DNA of 64,000 nt from Roseomonas gilardii subsp. gilardii (GTDB taxonomy: Bacteria; Pseudomonadota; Alphaproteobacteria; Acetobacterales; Acetobacteraceae): the NCBI RefSeq assembly GCF_023078375.1, contig NZ_CP095554.1, forward strand, positions 1,488,001-1,552,000, read 5' to 3'. Both the position numbers and the translations under genes were made by a program. The notes beneath the pieces were generated by a model. That model was not told the origin of the DNA, searched no databases, and saw only the letters and a program-made list of their open reading frames with translations. How positions within the stretch are numbered: the stretch's first letter is position 1; each line of letters begins with the position of its first letter. This document shows positions 47,473 to 56,907 of this stretch, in pieces.

Positions 47473-48287
47473 ATCTGCTCGACGTGCGGGATGTGTACCG
47501 CACCTACCGCCAGGGAGGTTTCTTCGGCAACCGGGCGCGTCACCCGGTTCTGACGGGAGCCTCCTTGCATGTGGGGTCGGGCGAATGCGTCGCGCTGCTT
47601 GGGCCCACCGGCTCCGGCAAAAGCACCCTTGGCCGCCTGGTGCTGGGGCTGGAGACGCCCGATGCCGGCACAGTGTGCTTCGACGGCCTGCCGCTGCATG
47701 ATCGGCGAGGCCGTATCGATAGGGCGACGCGGCGGGCGATCCAAGCCGTTTTCCAGGACCCGCAGGGCGCGACGAGCCCACGCTTCTCGGCCTTCGAGGT
47801 CGTTGCTGAACCCCTCCTGACAGACCGCATGCCCACTGGGGCGCTGCGTGATCGCGTGGTAGCCCTCCTGGAGCAGGTGGGACTGCCCGCCGGCATCATG
47901 GACCGGCCGGCACACAGTCTCAGCGGCGGGCAGTTGCAGCGCCTGTGTATCGCCCGGGCCCTGGCACCGTCACCGCGGTTGATCGTGCTGGACGAGGCGG
48001 TGAACAGCCTCGACGTGGAGACCCAGGCCCAGGTGATGGCGCTGCTTCGCAGGCTGCAGGAGCATGGCGTGGCGTATCTCTTCATCACCCACGATCTGAG
48101 GCTGCTGAAGGGCTTCGCCGACCGATGCTACGTGATGCAGGGCGGCCGTTCCGAAGAGGTCACGGATCCGTTCGGCGACGGATATCTGCCCTCTGCCTTG
48201 ATCCATCTACGCCAGGCGATCCTGCCCGCCCGTCCGGTCGAAAGGGCGAAAGCCATCCGGGAAGTCGAAGAAGAGCAAAGCGGTTGA
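47454..48287 (+). CDS. nikE: Nickel ABC transporter ATP-binding protein NikE
   Basis: A 277-residue ATPase with Walker A GPTGSGKSTLGRLVLGLE, Q-loop VFQDPQGATSPRFSAFE, signature LSGGQLQRLCIARALA and Walker B LIVLDEAVNSLDVETQ. ATG 47454 overlaps nikD. A second Met six residues in is the more common NikE start. It ends the nik operon; the next gene is convergent. Confidence 0.93.
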   Translation: MSCPGMNLLDVRDVYRTYRQGGFFGNRARHPVLTGASLHVGSGECVALLGPTGSGKSTLGRLVLGLETPDAGTVCFDGLPLHDRRGRIDRATRRAIQAVFQDPQGATSPRFSAFEVVAEPLLTDRMPTGALRDRVVALLEQVGLPAGIMDRPAHSLSGGQLQRLCIARALAPSPRLIVLDEAVNSLDVETQAQVMALLRRLQEHGVAYLFITHDLRLLKGFADRCYVMQGGRSEEVTDPFGDGYLPSALIHLRQAILPARPVERAKAIREVEEEQSG

Positions 48288-48442
48288 TGGGGCACTTGGC
48301 CGTGTCACAACCGGGGCCGGGTCTCACCGATTGACCCAGAATGCGAAGGTGGCAGCGTGGACATGGCGGGGCATCCGCCACATCCGGAAGCATGTCCCGT
48401 CACGTTGCTCCAGGCAATCAAGGAGTCCCGGATCTGGATCCT

Positions 48443-49888
48443 TCAGAAGGATCCAAAGATCGATCCGAGTATAAGCACCACCACCAGGGAGAGGATGACG
48501 CCGACAATCACCGTCATGACCATGTCGGCATAGCTCTCCGAATGGGTGAGCTTGCTGATCTGCAGCAGCAACAGGACCGTGCCGTTGTGTGGCAGCGCAT
48601 CGAGTGTGCCTGCGCTGATGACGGTCAGGCGGTGCATCAGCTCCGGGTTGATGCCGTATTCCGTGGCCATACGCATGTACTCGCCCCCCAGCGCGTTGAG
48701 AGCGATGGCCATCCCGCCCGAGGCTGTTCCGGTCAACGCGGCCAGCGCGTTCATGGAGACGACGAGAGAGGCCAATGGCCCTCCCGGTATCTCCAGCGCC
48801 GCGTCCCGCACGACGGTGAAGGCCGGCAGGGCCGCCACGACGGCGCCAAAGCCGACCAGGCTCGCGATCATCAGGATAGGCAGGACCGCCGAATTCGCGC
48901 CTGCGTCCAGGCTTTCCCTGATCTTCCCGAGGCGATTGAAGTTGAGCGCGATGACAACGACATTCGCCGCCGCCAGCGCGATCAGGACCGCCCAGACGCC
49001 AATGGTCGAGCTGACGTTGATCCCCCACGGCGCGCCTTCGAGGAAGGAGAAGTCGATCCGGGGCAGGATGATGAGCGCCATCAGGAAGTTGACCACGATC
49101 ACGGTCAGCAAGGGCATGATGGCGACGATGAAGGGCGGATACTGATCGCTCCGCTGGCCATGATGGAATTCCGCCGGGTCGAAATTGCCGTCGAGCGTTG
49201 CCTGTTCGCGCAGCTTTTCCGGGATTTCGGCCACGCCCGCGGCCGTATCATCCACATAGGTTTCGCCAGCCGCCCGGACCCTGGCTTCAGCCCGGTGGAG
49301 CCACCACATGCCGAACTGGAAGGTGACGATCGAGGCAATGATGCCGAGGCCGGGAGCCGCGAAGGTCGTCGTATTGAAATACGGCATCGGGATCGCATTG
49401 TTGGTCGAAGGCGTTCCCGGCATGGCCGACATCGTGAAGGTGAAGGCACCCAGCCCGATCGCCGCGGGCATCAGCCGCGCGGGAATGTTCGCTGCCCTGA
49501 ACATCTCCCGCGTCATGGGCACCAGCACGAAGAAGGCGACAAAGACGCTGACGCCGCCATAGGTCACAACAGCGGAAGCGAGAACCACCGCAAGCATCGT
49601 CCGGCGAACCCCGAGCTTGCTGGTCAGGAAACGCGCGATCGATTTGATCGATCCCGTATCGTCCATCAGCTTCCCGAAGATGCCGCCGAGCAGGAACAGG
49701 GGAAACCATTGCGAAACGAAGCGCGCGGTTCCTCCCATGAAGGTCGATGTCCAATGGGCCAGCAACGGCTCGCCCGAGAATAACGCGGCCAGAAGCGCCG
49801 CTGCGGGCGCGACCATGAGAACGCTCCAGCCGCGATACGCCAGCCATATCAACAGGGCCAGAGAGACAAGAATTCCAATCAATCCCAC
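48443..49888 (-). CDS. GntP family permease
   Basis: A 481-residue transporter with about twelve hydrophobic segments, of the GntP family that moves gluconate and related hydroxy acids with protons. It starts at GTG 49888 with AGGAG eight bases upstream. Family-like stretches are SEPLLAHWTSTFMGGTARF-type N-terminal segments, FLLGGIFGKLMDDTGS and GTASGGMAIALNALGG. The substrate is not clear; it sits in the urease locus next to the urea transporter on the same strand, 31 bases downstream of its stop, so cotranscription is possible. Confidence 0.85.
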   Translation of the reverse strand: MGLIGILVSLALLIWLAYRGWSVLMVAPAAALLAALFSGEPLLAHWTSTFMGGTARFVSQWFPLFLLGGIFGKLMDDTGSIKSIARFLTSKLGVRRTMLAVVLASAVVTYGGVSVFVAFFVLVPMTREMFRAANIPARLMPAAIGLGAFTFTMSAMPGTPSTNNAIPMPYFNTTTFAAPGLGIIASIVTFQFGMWWLHRAEARVRAAGETYVDDTAAGVAEIPEKLREQATLDGNFDPAEFHHGQRSDQYPPFIVAIMPLLTVIVVNFLMALIILPRIDFSFLEGAPWGINVSSTIGVWAVLIALAAANVVVIALNFNRLGKIRESLDAGANSAVLPILMIASLVGFGAVVAALPAFTVVRDAALEIPGGPLASLVVSMNALAALTGTASGGMAIALNALGGEYMRMATEYGINPELMHRLTVISAGTLDALPHNGTVLLLLQISKLTHSESYADMVMTVIVGVILSLVVVLILGSIFGSF

Positions 49889-49919
49889 GAACGGGGCTCC
49901 TTCATTGGGCCATTTCGCC

Positions 49920-50981
49920 TTAACCCACCGCCCTGTCGGCGCCCGAAAGATGGCGGCGCCGATTATCCTCCGGTGTGGTGGCATCCGGCGGCAACACCGG
50001 AATCAGCGCCTTGAAGCCATATTGGCCGAGCAGCATCAGCCAGGTGACCAGCACGAAGGTCGAGGTCAGCACCGGCATGCCGATCGGCTTCAGGAAGATC
50101 GCGACTGAGGCCCAGAGCCAGGTTGTCACGACGATGCCGAACAACGTGTAGAGGAAGCTCTGCCAGGTCAGCACCAGGAAGAAGCCGCCGAGCGCGATCG
50201 CGGTCAGTGCCGCGTTGTAGCCGAACAGCCCGTCACGGATCGCGCCTTCCGGCCCGCCGAAGATGGCGGCGACGAGCGCGGCGCCGGCCGCTCCGATCAG
50301 CGCCATACCGGCCGAGATGCGGGAATTCACGGCAATACCGAGAATGATGAGGTAGCCCGAGATCCAGTTGTCCTGGAAGAAGATCTGCCCGATAGCGTTG
50401 CCGATGCCCATGTACCAGGTTGGCAGGACATAGGCGACCGCCGCGTCGTACTGCTCGGGCGAGACCGGCTTGGCCAATGGCCCCGCCTCGATCGCCGCGA
50501 ATTTCAGCACGGCGAACAGGAACAGCCATCCCGTCAGCACGAAGGGCGCCGTCAGCGCCGCGACCTTGTGCGGCGCGAGCAGCGTGCCGATCGCCTGGAA
50601 CACGATCGCCGTCATGGCGGCCGCGAAGACGATATAGACTGCGAGATGCGGCGACGGCACGGCGCCGGTGCGGAAATTGGCACTGGTGAAGGCGACGAGC
50701 GCAAGCCCGACCAGTGCGCCGTTGAAGCCGAACAGCCCGTCGCGGATCAGCCCTCTGTCGGCTCCGAGCATCCTCGCCGTCGCCGTCGCCACGACGACGC
50801 CGAGGATGCAGATCGTACCGTAGATCCATGAGTTGAAGAACAACGCCAGCAGGATGATCAATCCCGAGAGCGGATTGTTCTGGAACACGACCTGGCCGAT
50901 ACCGCGCAGGTTCCAGTCGACGAAGCCAAGGGCCGGATGGTCACGGAACCGGTCCAGGAAGGGGACTTCTGTCTGGGTCAC
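49920..50981 (-). CDS. Urea transporter (UT family)
   Basis: A 353-residue membrane protein with the two-fold internal repeat of UT channels: QVVFQNNPLSGLIILLALFF in the first half and QIFFQDNWISGYLIILGIAV in the second, and twin DGLFGFNGALVGLALV / DGLFGYNAALTAIALG segments. UT proteins such as Yersinia Yut pass urea down its gradient. It starts at GTG 50981 and lies 33 bases downstream of ureC on the same strand. It supplies substrate for the urease. Confidence 0.94.
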   Translation of the reverse strand: MTQTEVPFLDRFRDHPALGFVDWNLRGIGQVVFQNNPLSGLIILLALFFNSWIYGTICILGVVVATATARMLGADRGLIRDGLFGFNGALVGLALVAFTSANFRTGAVPSPHLAVYIVFAAAMTAIVFQAIGTLLAPHKVAALTAPFVLTGWLFLFAVLKFAAIEAGPLAKPVSPEQYDAAVAYVLPTWYMGIGNAIGQIFFQDNWISGYLIILGIAVNSRISAGMALIGAAGAALVAAIFGGPEGAIRDGLFGYNAALTAIALGGFFLVLTWQSFLYTLFGIVVTTWLWASVAIFLKPIGMPVLTSTFVLVTWLMLLGQYGFKALIPVLPPDATTPEDNRRRHLSGADRAVG

Positions 50982-51014
50982 GCTTCTCTCCCTCAGCCTT
51001 CGCCGGCGGCCCTG

Positions 51015-52718
51015 TCAGAACAGGAAGTAACGCTGCGCCATCGGCAGGATTTTCGCTGGTTCGCAGGTGATCAACTGGCCATCGACGCGCACCTGATAGT
51101 TCTGCGGGTCCACTTCGATCTTCGGCGTCAGCGAATTGTGGATCATGTCCTTCTTGCGGATCCCCCGCGTGCCTTTGACCGCGGCAATCTGCTTCTGCAG
51201 TCCCAGCTTCTCGCCGATCTTGTCATCGAGGGCGGCCTGCGAGACGAAGGTCACGCCGGTCTTGCCACGCGCCCGGCCGAGGATGCCGTACATTGGCCGG
51301 TAGTGCACCGGTTGCGGCGTGGAGATCGAGGCATTCGGATCGCCCATCGGCGCGGTCGCGATCATGCCGCCCAGCAGCACCAGCGACGGCTTGACCCCGA
51401 AGAAGGCCGTCTTCCACAGCACGAGATCCGCGCGCTTTCCGACCTCAATGGAGCCGATCTCATGGGCGAAGCCATGGGTGATCGCCGGGTTGATCGTATA
51501 TTTGGCGACGTAGCGCTTGCAGCGGAAATTGTCGTTGCGTTCGCTGTCTTCCGGCAGCGGGCCGCGCTGGACCTTCATTTTGTGCGCGGTCTGCCAGCAG
51601 CGCAGCGTCGTCTCGCCGATGCGCCCCATCGCCTGGGAATCCGACGACATCATCGAGAAGGCGCCGAGATCGTGCAGGATGTCCTCCGCCGCGATCGTCT
51701 CCTTGCGGATGCGCGATTCGGCGAAGGCGACGTCCTCCGGGATCTGCGGGCTGAGGTGATGGCACACCATCAGCATGTCGAGGTGCTCGTCCACGGTGTT
51801 GACCGTGTAGGGACGCGTCGGGTTGGTGGAGGAGGGCAGGATGTTCTCCTGCCCCGCCGCCGTGATGATGTCCGGCGCATGGCCGCCACCGGCGCCTTCC
51901 GTGTGGAAGGAGTGGATGGCACGGCCCTTCATCGCCGCGAAGGTGTTGGCGACGAAGCCGCTCTCGTTCAGCGTGTCGGTATGCAGCGCGACCTGCACAT
52001 CCATTTCGTCGGCGACGGCGAGGCAGTTGTCGATCGCCGCCGGGGTCGTGCCCCAATCCTCATGCAGCTTGAGGCCGATGACGCCCGCCCGGATCTGCTC
52101 GCGCAGTGGCTCGGGCAGGCTGGCATTGCCCTTGCCGAGCAGGCCGACATTGATCGGCAGATCCTCGGTCGCCTCCAGCATGCGGTGGATGTACCAGGGC
52201 CCGGGCGTGACGGTGGTGGCGAGGGTGCCGACCGATGGCCCGGTGCCGCCGCCAACCAGCGTGGTGGTGCCGCTGGCCAGTGCTTCCTCGGCCTGCTGTG
52301 GGGCGATGAAATGGATATGCGTGTCGATGCCGCCGGCCGTCAGGATCATGCCCTCGCCGGCGATGACGTCGGTGCCCGGTCCGATGACGATGGTCACGCC
52401 CGGCTGGATGTCGGGATTCCCCGCCTTGCCGATGCCGGCGATGCGCCCGTCCTTGATGCCGATATCGGCCTTCACGATGCCCCAGTGGTCGAGGATGATC
52501 GCGTTGGTGATGACGAGGTCCGCGACATCGGCCGCGTTGCGCTGGCCCTGGCCCATGCCGTCGCGAATGACCTTGCCGCCGCCGAAGGTCACCTCCTCGC
52601 CATAGACGGTGTGGTCCTTCTCGATCTCGATGATGAGTTCGGTGTCGGCGAGGCGAATGCGGTCGCCCTTTGTGGGACCGTAGAGGTAGGCGTAGTTCTC
52701 GCGAGGGATGCGTACCAT
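51015..52718 (-). CDS. ureC: Urease alpha subunit UreC
   Basis: The catalytic subunit, 567 residues, the full family length. The nickel-centre motifs are present: [25 protein letters not shown] with the carbamylated Lys, [29 protein letters not shown], the flap [15 protein letters not shown] with its mobile Cys and His, and the Asp in [11 protein letters not shown]. It starts one base after ureB. It hydrolyses urea to ammonia and carbamate in the cytosol. Confidence 0.98.
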   Translation of the reverse strand: MVRIPRENYAYLYGPTKGDRIRLADTELIIEIEKDHTVYGEEVTFGGGKVIRDGMGQGQRNAADVADLVITNAIILDHWGIVKADIGIKDGRIAGIGKAGNPDIQPGVTIVIGPGTDVIAGEGMILTAGGIDTHIHFIAPQQAEEALASGTTTLVGGGTGPSVGTLATTVTPGPWYIHRMLEATEDLPINVGLLGKGNASLPEPLREQIRAGVIGLKLHEDWGTTPAAIDNCLAVADEMDVQVALHTDTLNESGFVANTFAAMKGRAIHSFHTEGAGGGHAPDIITAAGQENILPSSTNPTRPYTVNTVDEHLDMLMVCHHLSPQIPEDVAFAESRIRKETIAAEDILHDLGAFSMMSSDSQAMGRIGETTLRCWQTAHKMKVQRGPLPEDSERNDNFRCKRYVAKYTINPAITHGFAHEIGSIEVGKRADLVLWKTAFFGVKPSLVLLGGMIATAPMGDPNASISTPQPVHYRPMYGILGRARGKTGVTFVSQAALDDKIGEKLGLQKQIAAVKGTRGIRKKDMIHNSLTPKIEVDPQNYQVRVDGQLITCEPAKILPMAQRYFLF

Positions 52719-52719
52719 C

Positions 52720-53031
52720 TCAAGCCTCCAGCTTTCCCATGACCTTGGCGTTGAAACCGTACACGACGCGGTCGCCGGCCAGCGCCACGAGCTCGACCGT
52801 CCGCGATTGTCCCGGCTCGAAGCGAACGGCCGTCCCGGCCGGAATGTTCAGGCGGAAGCCCCTGGTTGGCTCGCGGTCGAATTGGAGAGCCGTGTTGGTC
52901 TCGTAAAAATGATAATGCGAACCCACCTGGATCGGACGGTCGCCGGCATTGGCGACGTCGATCGACAGCGTCTGGCGCCCGGCATTGAGCTCGATCTCGC
53001 CATCCTCGATGAACTTTTCACCTGGAGTCAT
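52720..53031 (-). CDS. ureB: Urease beta subunit UreB
   Basis: A 103-residue structural subunit: [40 protein letters not shown], then [23 protein letters not shown], as in UreB. It starts nine bases after ureA and ends one base before ureC. Confidence 0.97.
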   Translation of the reverse strand: MTPGEKFIEDGEIELNAGRQTLSIDVANAGDRPIQVGSHYHFYETNTALQFDREPTRGFRLNIPAGTAVRFEPGQSRTVELVALAGDRVVYGFNAKVMGKLEA

Positions 53032-53040
53032 GGCACGCCC

Positions 53041-53343
53041 TCACGGAATGGGATCATGGACGGTGACCAGCTTGGTCCCGTCGGGGAAGGTCGCTTCGAC
53101 CTGGACGCTATGGATGATTTCCGGGATGCCTTCCATCACATCGTCCCGCGTCAGCAGCGTCGCGCCATAGGACATCAGCTCCGCGACCGTGCGGCCTTCC
53201 CGCGCGCCTTCGAGAATGGCGGCGGAGATATAGGCGACGGCCTCAGGGTAGTTCAGCTTGATGCCCTTTGCCTTCCGCCGCTCGGCCAGCAGCGCCGCGG
53301 TGAAGAGCAGAAGCTTGTCCTTTTCGCGTGGAAGCAGCTCCAT
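53041..53343 (-). CDS. ureA: Urease gamma subunit UreA
   Basis: A 100-residue structural subunit with [42 protein letters not shown] and the C-terminal [20 protein letters not shown]. The start ATG 53343 follows GGGAAAGACA. It lies 30 bases after ureD. Confidence 0.97.
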   Translation of the reverse strand: MELLPREKDKLLLFTAALLAERRKAKGIKLNYPEAVAYISAAILEGAREGRTVAELMSYGATLLTRDDVMEGIPEIIHSVQVEATFPDGTKLVTVHDPIP

Positions 53344-53373
53344 TGTCTTTCCCCATCGTCACATGGTTGATCT

Positions 53374-54294
53374 TCAGGTCGCCCAGATGCGGGGCGGGTT
53401 GGCTGCCTTGCCCTGGCCCAGCCTGCGAAGCACGTTCCACGCCTGCACGAACAGCGCCTTGCCCTCGGAAACCCGTGGGCCGAGATAGCGGCAGACCACG
53501 GCCTGTTCGAGCTGGCTGACCGAGAAGACGCGACTCTCACCGATCGCGGCGCGCACCTGCTCCGCCGCATCCTCGGCGATCGCGCCGGCATGGATCATCG
53601 TTCCCCAGGTCACCTGGCCGGACAGGGCGAAGGCCGCCTCCATCAGCGGGGAGCCGCCGCCAAGGGCCAGGCGCTCGAACCAGATCGGCTTCCCGTCCCG
53701 CCACAGCTCGATGCGCTGGCTGATGCGGCCCGTCGCGAAACGCTCGCCGGCGGCGGGGCGGCCGAGGCACACGAAATCCCAGCCCACATAGGTGGCGTCG
53801 GGCGCGAGCGAAACCCGGGTTTCCAGGCACGCATCGGCGCCGTCGAAGACGATGGCCTCTTGCGGCAGGTATTCGCAGACCGCGCCCGCGGCAACCTCGA
53901 TGGAACAACTCTGCGTGCTGCGGCTCCGCTCGCTGCGATAGAATTTCGTGGCGCCCGGCGTGGTCAGCACCACCCGCGCATCGGCGGCCATGTGGAAGCG
54001 CAGATCGAGCCGGTCACCGCCCGCGACTCCGCCGGGCGGGTGAAGCAGGTAGACATGGCAGGTGCCGTCCCGCTCCGGATGAAACGGATGCTGCACTGCG
54101 AGAGGGCCGAGATGTCTTCGACGCATGAGCCGGCTCTTGCCAGCACTCACCGCAAACCACAGTTCCAGTTCGGCGAGCCACTGGCTTGGCTGTACGCAGC
54201 CCGACCGCGCACCCGAAACGAGTTGCGGATGCACGGCTTCAGGAGGAGTATCTGACACGGCTGCGTGCATGAACTGTTCCCTCAGCTTGTCCAT
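53374..54294 (-). CDS. ureD: Urease accessory protein UreD
   Basis: UreD (UreH) forms the activation complex with UreF and UreG that delivers nickel to apo-urease. This 306-residue protein shows VYLLHPPGGVAGGDRLDLRFHM, LTTPGATKFYRSE and EYLPQEAIVFDGADA, all family hallmarks. ATG 54294 gives the longest form; ATG 54270 has a better spaced GAGGGA and may be the true start. It is the first gene of the ureDABC-transporter-GntP unit and diverges from ureEGF. Confidence 0.95.
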   Translation of the reverse strand: MDKLREQFMHAAVSDTPPEAVHPQLVSGARSGCVQPSQWLAELELWFAVSAGKSRLMRRRHLGPLAVQHPFHPERDGTCHVYLLHPPGGVAGGDRLDLRFHMAADARVVLTTPGATKFYRSERSRSTQSCSIEVAAGAVCEYLPQEAIVFDGADACLETRVSLAPDATYVGWDFVCLGRPAAGERFATGRISQRIELWRDGKPIWFERLALGGGSPLMEAAFALSGQVTWGTMIHAGAIAEDAAEQVRAAIGESRVFSVSQLEQAVVCRYLGPRVSEGKALFVQAWNVLRRLGQGKAANPPRIWAT

Positions 54295-54533
54295 TTTGCA
54301 TGCGCTGCCCGTTCCGGCAAGTGTAAACGGAGCAAATTCAAAACCAAGCTGAGTGATTTGCTTGTTGTCCCAACTCTGTGCGCTCCGTCCCGCGCAGGCG
54401 GACGAATGCCTGATTGATCACTGGTGCGGCCCCATGTTTCGCGTTAATGCTTGGCCATCGTCCATTGCGCACGCGTCACTGGATCTGAATCCGTTCGCTG
54501 CAGGGCGGGCAACATCAGTCAAGGCCAGAACCA
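54295..54533. promoter_or_regulatory. Divergent promoter region ureD / ureE
   Basis: A 239-base region that must carry promoters for both urease units. It is visibly richer in A and T (for example GTGTAAACGGAGCAAATTCA near 54322-54342) than the flanks. I found no NikR half-site pair like the one upstream of nikA, and no clear sigma-54 boxes. Confidence 0.45.
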
Positions 54534-55070
54534 ATGTTGAAGGCGATAGCTGTAAGGCGAGCATCGCAGGCGGATTCGCATCATGATCCGGTGCTCGGCC
54601 GAGCGATGCTCCAGCACGATGAGCGCCACTTGCGCCGCCGGGCGATCGAACTGGTCGATGGCCGCAAGGTCCTGGTTGATCTTCCCGAGCCGGTCGTCCT
54701 GGAGGCGGGCGATGCGTTGCTGCTGGAAGGAAACGGCATCGTCGAGATCGCGGCCTCCAGCGAGCCCCTTTACGCCGTCCGCGGCCATAGTTCCCTGCAC
54801 CTCACGGAACTCGCCTGGCACATCGGCAACCGCCACCTCGCTGCGGCTATCGAGGCTGACCGAATCCTGATCCTGCGCGATCATGTCATCAAGGCGATGC
54901 TTGAGGGGCTTGGTGCCGGGGTCGAGGAGATCGAGGCGGAGTTCAACCCTGTCCGCGGTGCCTATTCCGGGCATGGCCATTCGCAGGGCGCCTCCGGTCA
55001 CCATCACGGGCATGATGAACACCATCACCACCCTCATGGATCAGAGCCCTCATCGCCGCTGAAGCCTTGA
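54534..55070 (+). CDS. ureE: Urease accessory protein UreE, nickel metallochaperone
   Basis: A 178-residue chaperone: N-terminal beta domain ([35 protein letters not shown]) and the metal-binding domain with [17 protein letters not shown] and [13 protein letters not shown], then a C-terminal tail with about a dozen His residues (residues 145-168), which binds extra nickel as in Klebsiella UreE. The internal His after GNRHL marks the metal site. Confidence 0.96.
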   Translation: MLKAIAVRRASQADSHHDPVLGRAMLQHDERHLRRRAIELVDGRKVLVDLPEPVVLEAGDALLLEGNGIVEIAASSEPLYAVRGHSSLHLTELAWHIGNRHLAAAIEADRILILRDHVIKAMLEGLGAGVEEIEAEFNPVRGAYSGHGHSQGASGHHHGHDEHHHHPHGSEPSSPLKP

Positions 55071-55105
55071 AGCATCGATCCGGCAAGCTGAAGGTATCTG
55101 CACTG

Positions 55106-55756
55106 ATGACATCAAAGAACGGCCCCCTCCGCGTCGGTATCGGCGGCCCTGTCGGCTCGGGCAAGACCACGCTGACCGAGAAGCTGTGCAAGGCGATGCG
55201 GGACAGGTTCTCCATCGCCGTCATCACCAACGACATCTATACCAAGGAGGATGCCATGATCCTGGCGCGCCTCCAGGCACTGCCCGAGGAACGCATCGTC
55301 GGTGTTGAAACGGGCGGCTGCCCGCACACCGCCATCCGCGAAGACGCCTCGATCAACCTGCAGGCTATCGCTGAGATCAATCGCAAGATCCCCGACCTGG
55401 ATATTGTTTTCATCGAATCCGGTGGAGACAATCTGGCGGCAACTTTCTCGCCCGATCTTACCGATCTGACGCTTTATGTCATCTCCGTCTGTCAGGGCGA
55501 GGAGATCCCCCGCAAGGGTGGGCCCGGTATCACCCGCTCCGATTACCTGGTCATCAATAAGAGTGATCTGGCACCCTATGTGAATGTCAATCTCGAAGTC
55601 ATGCACAAGGACGCAGCCCGCATGCGCGGGACACGTCCGTTCGGCTTCACCGATCTGTCGCGCGGCAGAGGTCTTGAGAGCGTCATCGATTTCATCATCG
55701 AGAATGGTGGGCTATCGAAGAAGCTTCGCGAGGATACCGATCTGGCCGAGATGTAA
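55106..55756 (+). CDS. ureG: Urease accessory protein UreG, GTPase
   Basis: A SIMIBI GTPase of 216 residues that powers nickel insertion. It has the P-loop [15 protein letters not shown], the metal motif GGCPHTAI (CPH), [11 protein letters not shown] and the G4 motif [10 protein letters not shown] chose ATG 55106; an in-frame TTG at 55067 would add 13 residues. It begins 36 bases after ureE. Confidence 0.97.
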   Translation: MTSKNGPLRVGIGGPVGSGKTTLTEKLCKAMRDRFSIAVITNDIYTKEDAMILARLQALPEERIVGVETGGCPHTAIREDASINLQAIAEINRKIPDLDIVFIESGGDNLAATFSPDLTDLTLYVISVCQGEEIPRKGGPGITRSDYLVINKSDLAPYVNVNLEVMHKDAARMRGTRPFGFTDLSRGRGLESVIDFIIENGGLSKKLREDTDLAEM

Positions 55757-55759
55757 GCG

Positions 55760-56452
55760 ATGGATGCCGTCACAGCCTTGGACAACGATCACGCTGCGCT
55801 GTTGCATTTGCTGCGCCTGGTAAGCCAGGGCCTGCCTGTTGGTGGATTTTCCTATTCCCGGGGCCTCGAAGCAGCCGTCCATGCCGGATGGGTGTGCGAC
55901 GAGAAGGCGGCGCGTGAGTGGATCCTTGGCACACTCGAGGCGAATATCGCGCAGTTGGACGGCGCCCTGTTCTGGCGCATGGTGACGGCTCTGGAGGCAG
56001 GCGACCGGGAGCGCTTCAGCACAGCGAATGCCTGGCTTGCAGCAGGCCGCGAAAGCCGCGAGTTCCAGCAGGAAGACAGACGCCAGGGGGAGGCGCTCCT
56101 ACGCCTCCTCGTCGATCTCGGCGTTCCATCTGCCCGGCACTACCAGGGTTGCGACCTGACCTATCCTGCGGCCTTTGCCCTCGCGGCCTATGAGTGGCGC
56201 ATCGCTCCGCCACTGGCGTTGAAGGGGTTGATGTGGGTCTACGCCGAAGGACAGGTGATGGCGGCCATTCGGCTGGTCCCGCTTGGCCATACGGCAGGGC
56301 AGCGCATCCTCATCGATGCGGTGGCTGCGATCGAGCGCGCAAGCGCCCGTGCCCAATCCATAAGTGATGGCGATATAGGGAACCTGGCCCCGGCCCTGGC
56401 GATGGCGAGCGCTTGGCATGAAACGCAGTATAGCCGCCTCTTTCGATCCTGA
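55760..56452 (+). CDS. ureF: Urease accessory protein UreF
   Basis: A 230-residue all-helical protein that brings UreG to UreD and apo-urease. Family stretches are RLVSQGLPVGGFSYSRGLEAAV at the N-terminus and the C-terminal LVPLGHTAGQRILIDAV. It starts three bases after the ureG stop and closes the ureEGF unit. After it the local GC content rises again. Confidence 0.96.
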   Translation: MDAVTALDNDHAALLHLLRLVSQGLPVGGFSYSRGLEAAVHAGWVCDEKAAREWILGTLEANIAQLDGALFWRMVTALEAGDRERFSTANAWLAAGRESREFQQEDRRQGEALLRLLVDLGVPSARHYQGCDLTYPAAFALAAYEWRIAPPLALKGLMWVYAEGQVMAAIRLVPLGHTAGQRILIDAVAAIERASARAQSISDGDIGNLAPALAMASAWHETQYSRLFRS

Positions 56453-56907
56453 GCGCGCTGTTGCAAATCGCACAGTTCGCGGCGGTTGTCTTTGCAATGA
56501 GTCGGGCTTGCTGTGATCTGACGGAGAGTCGTCGGATCAGTTGGCATCTGTTCTTTTGAGCTGGGCCGGGCGTGTGGAGTTGGGCGCGAAATGGCGCCGG
56601 GCAAGTTCCGGTTCCAGAACGTGCGGCGACCGCCAGGGGCAGCTGCTGTCCGGTACCTCGGTGATGCTCAGGTGACCGACGGCCGCCACCGGCGCCAACG
56701 AAAGCCCCGGTGGGGTTGGGGCCCAGGGGTGTGGGCCTTGCCCCCGGGCCGGACACGGGCGCGAGGTCCAGCCCTGCCCGCGGAATGGCGGGGAAAGCGG
56801 AGGCGGGAGGCTGGACAGGGGCGGGAGCCGGTCGTTTGATGCGCGCCCTTGAGGAGCGGCGACCTGGGAACCGGGCGGACGCGCCGGGGAAAGGGCAGGA
56901 GAGCATC
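56453..56907. other. Gap after ureF with a possible IS end fragment
   Basis: A 455-base gene-free stretch. At 56455-56470 GCGCTGTTGCAAATCG resembles the GGCNCTGTTGCAAA terminal repeat of IS6-family elements, though no transposase is visible. From about 56675, ACGGCCGCCACCGGCGCCAA and a following GGCCTTGCCCCCGGGCC recall pieces of the dispersed repeat but are too short to assign. The last 80 bases lead to the dehydratase gene. Confidence 0.4.

Noticed and set aside
48436-48454. GGATCCTTC/GAAGGATCC inverted repeat at the end of the GntP gene as a terminator
   Set aside because: Most of it lies within the coding end of the permease gene and it has no T tract; it may be chance.
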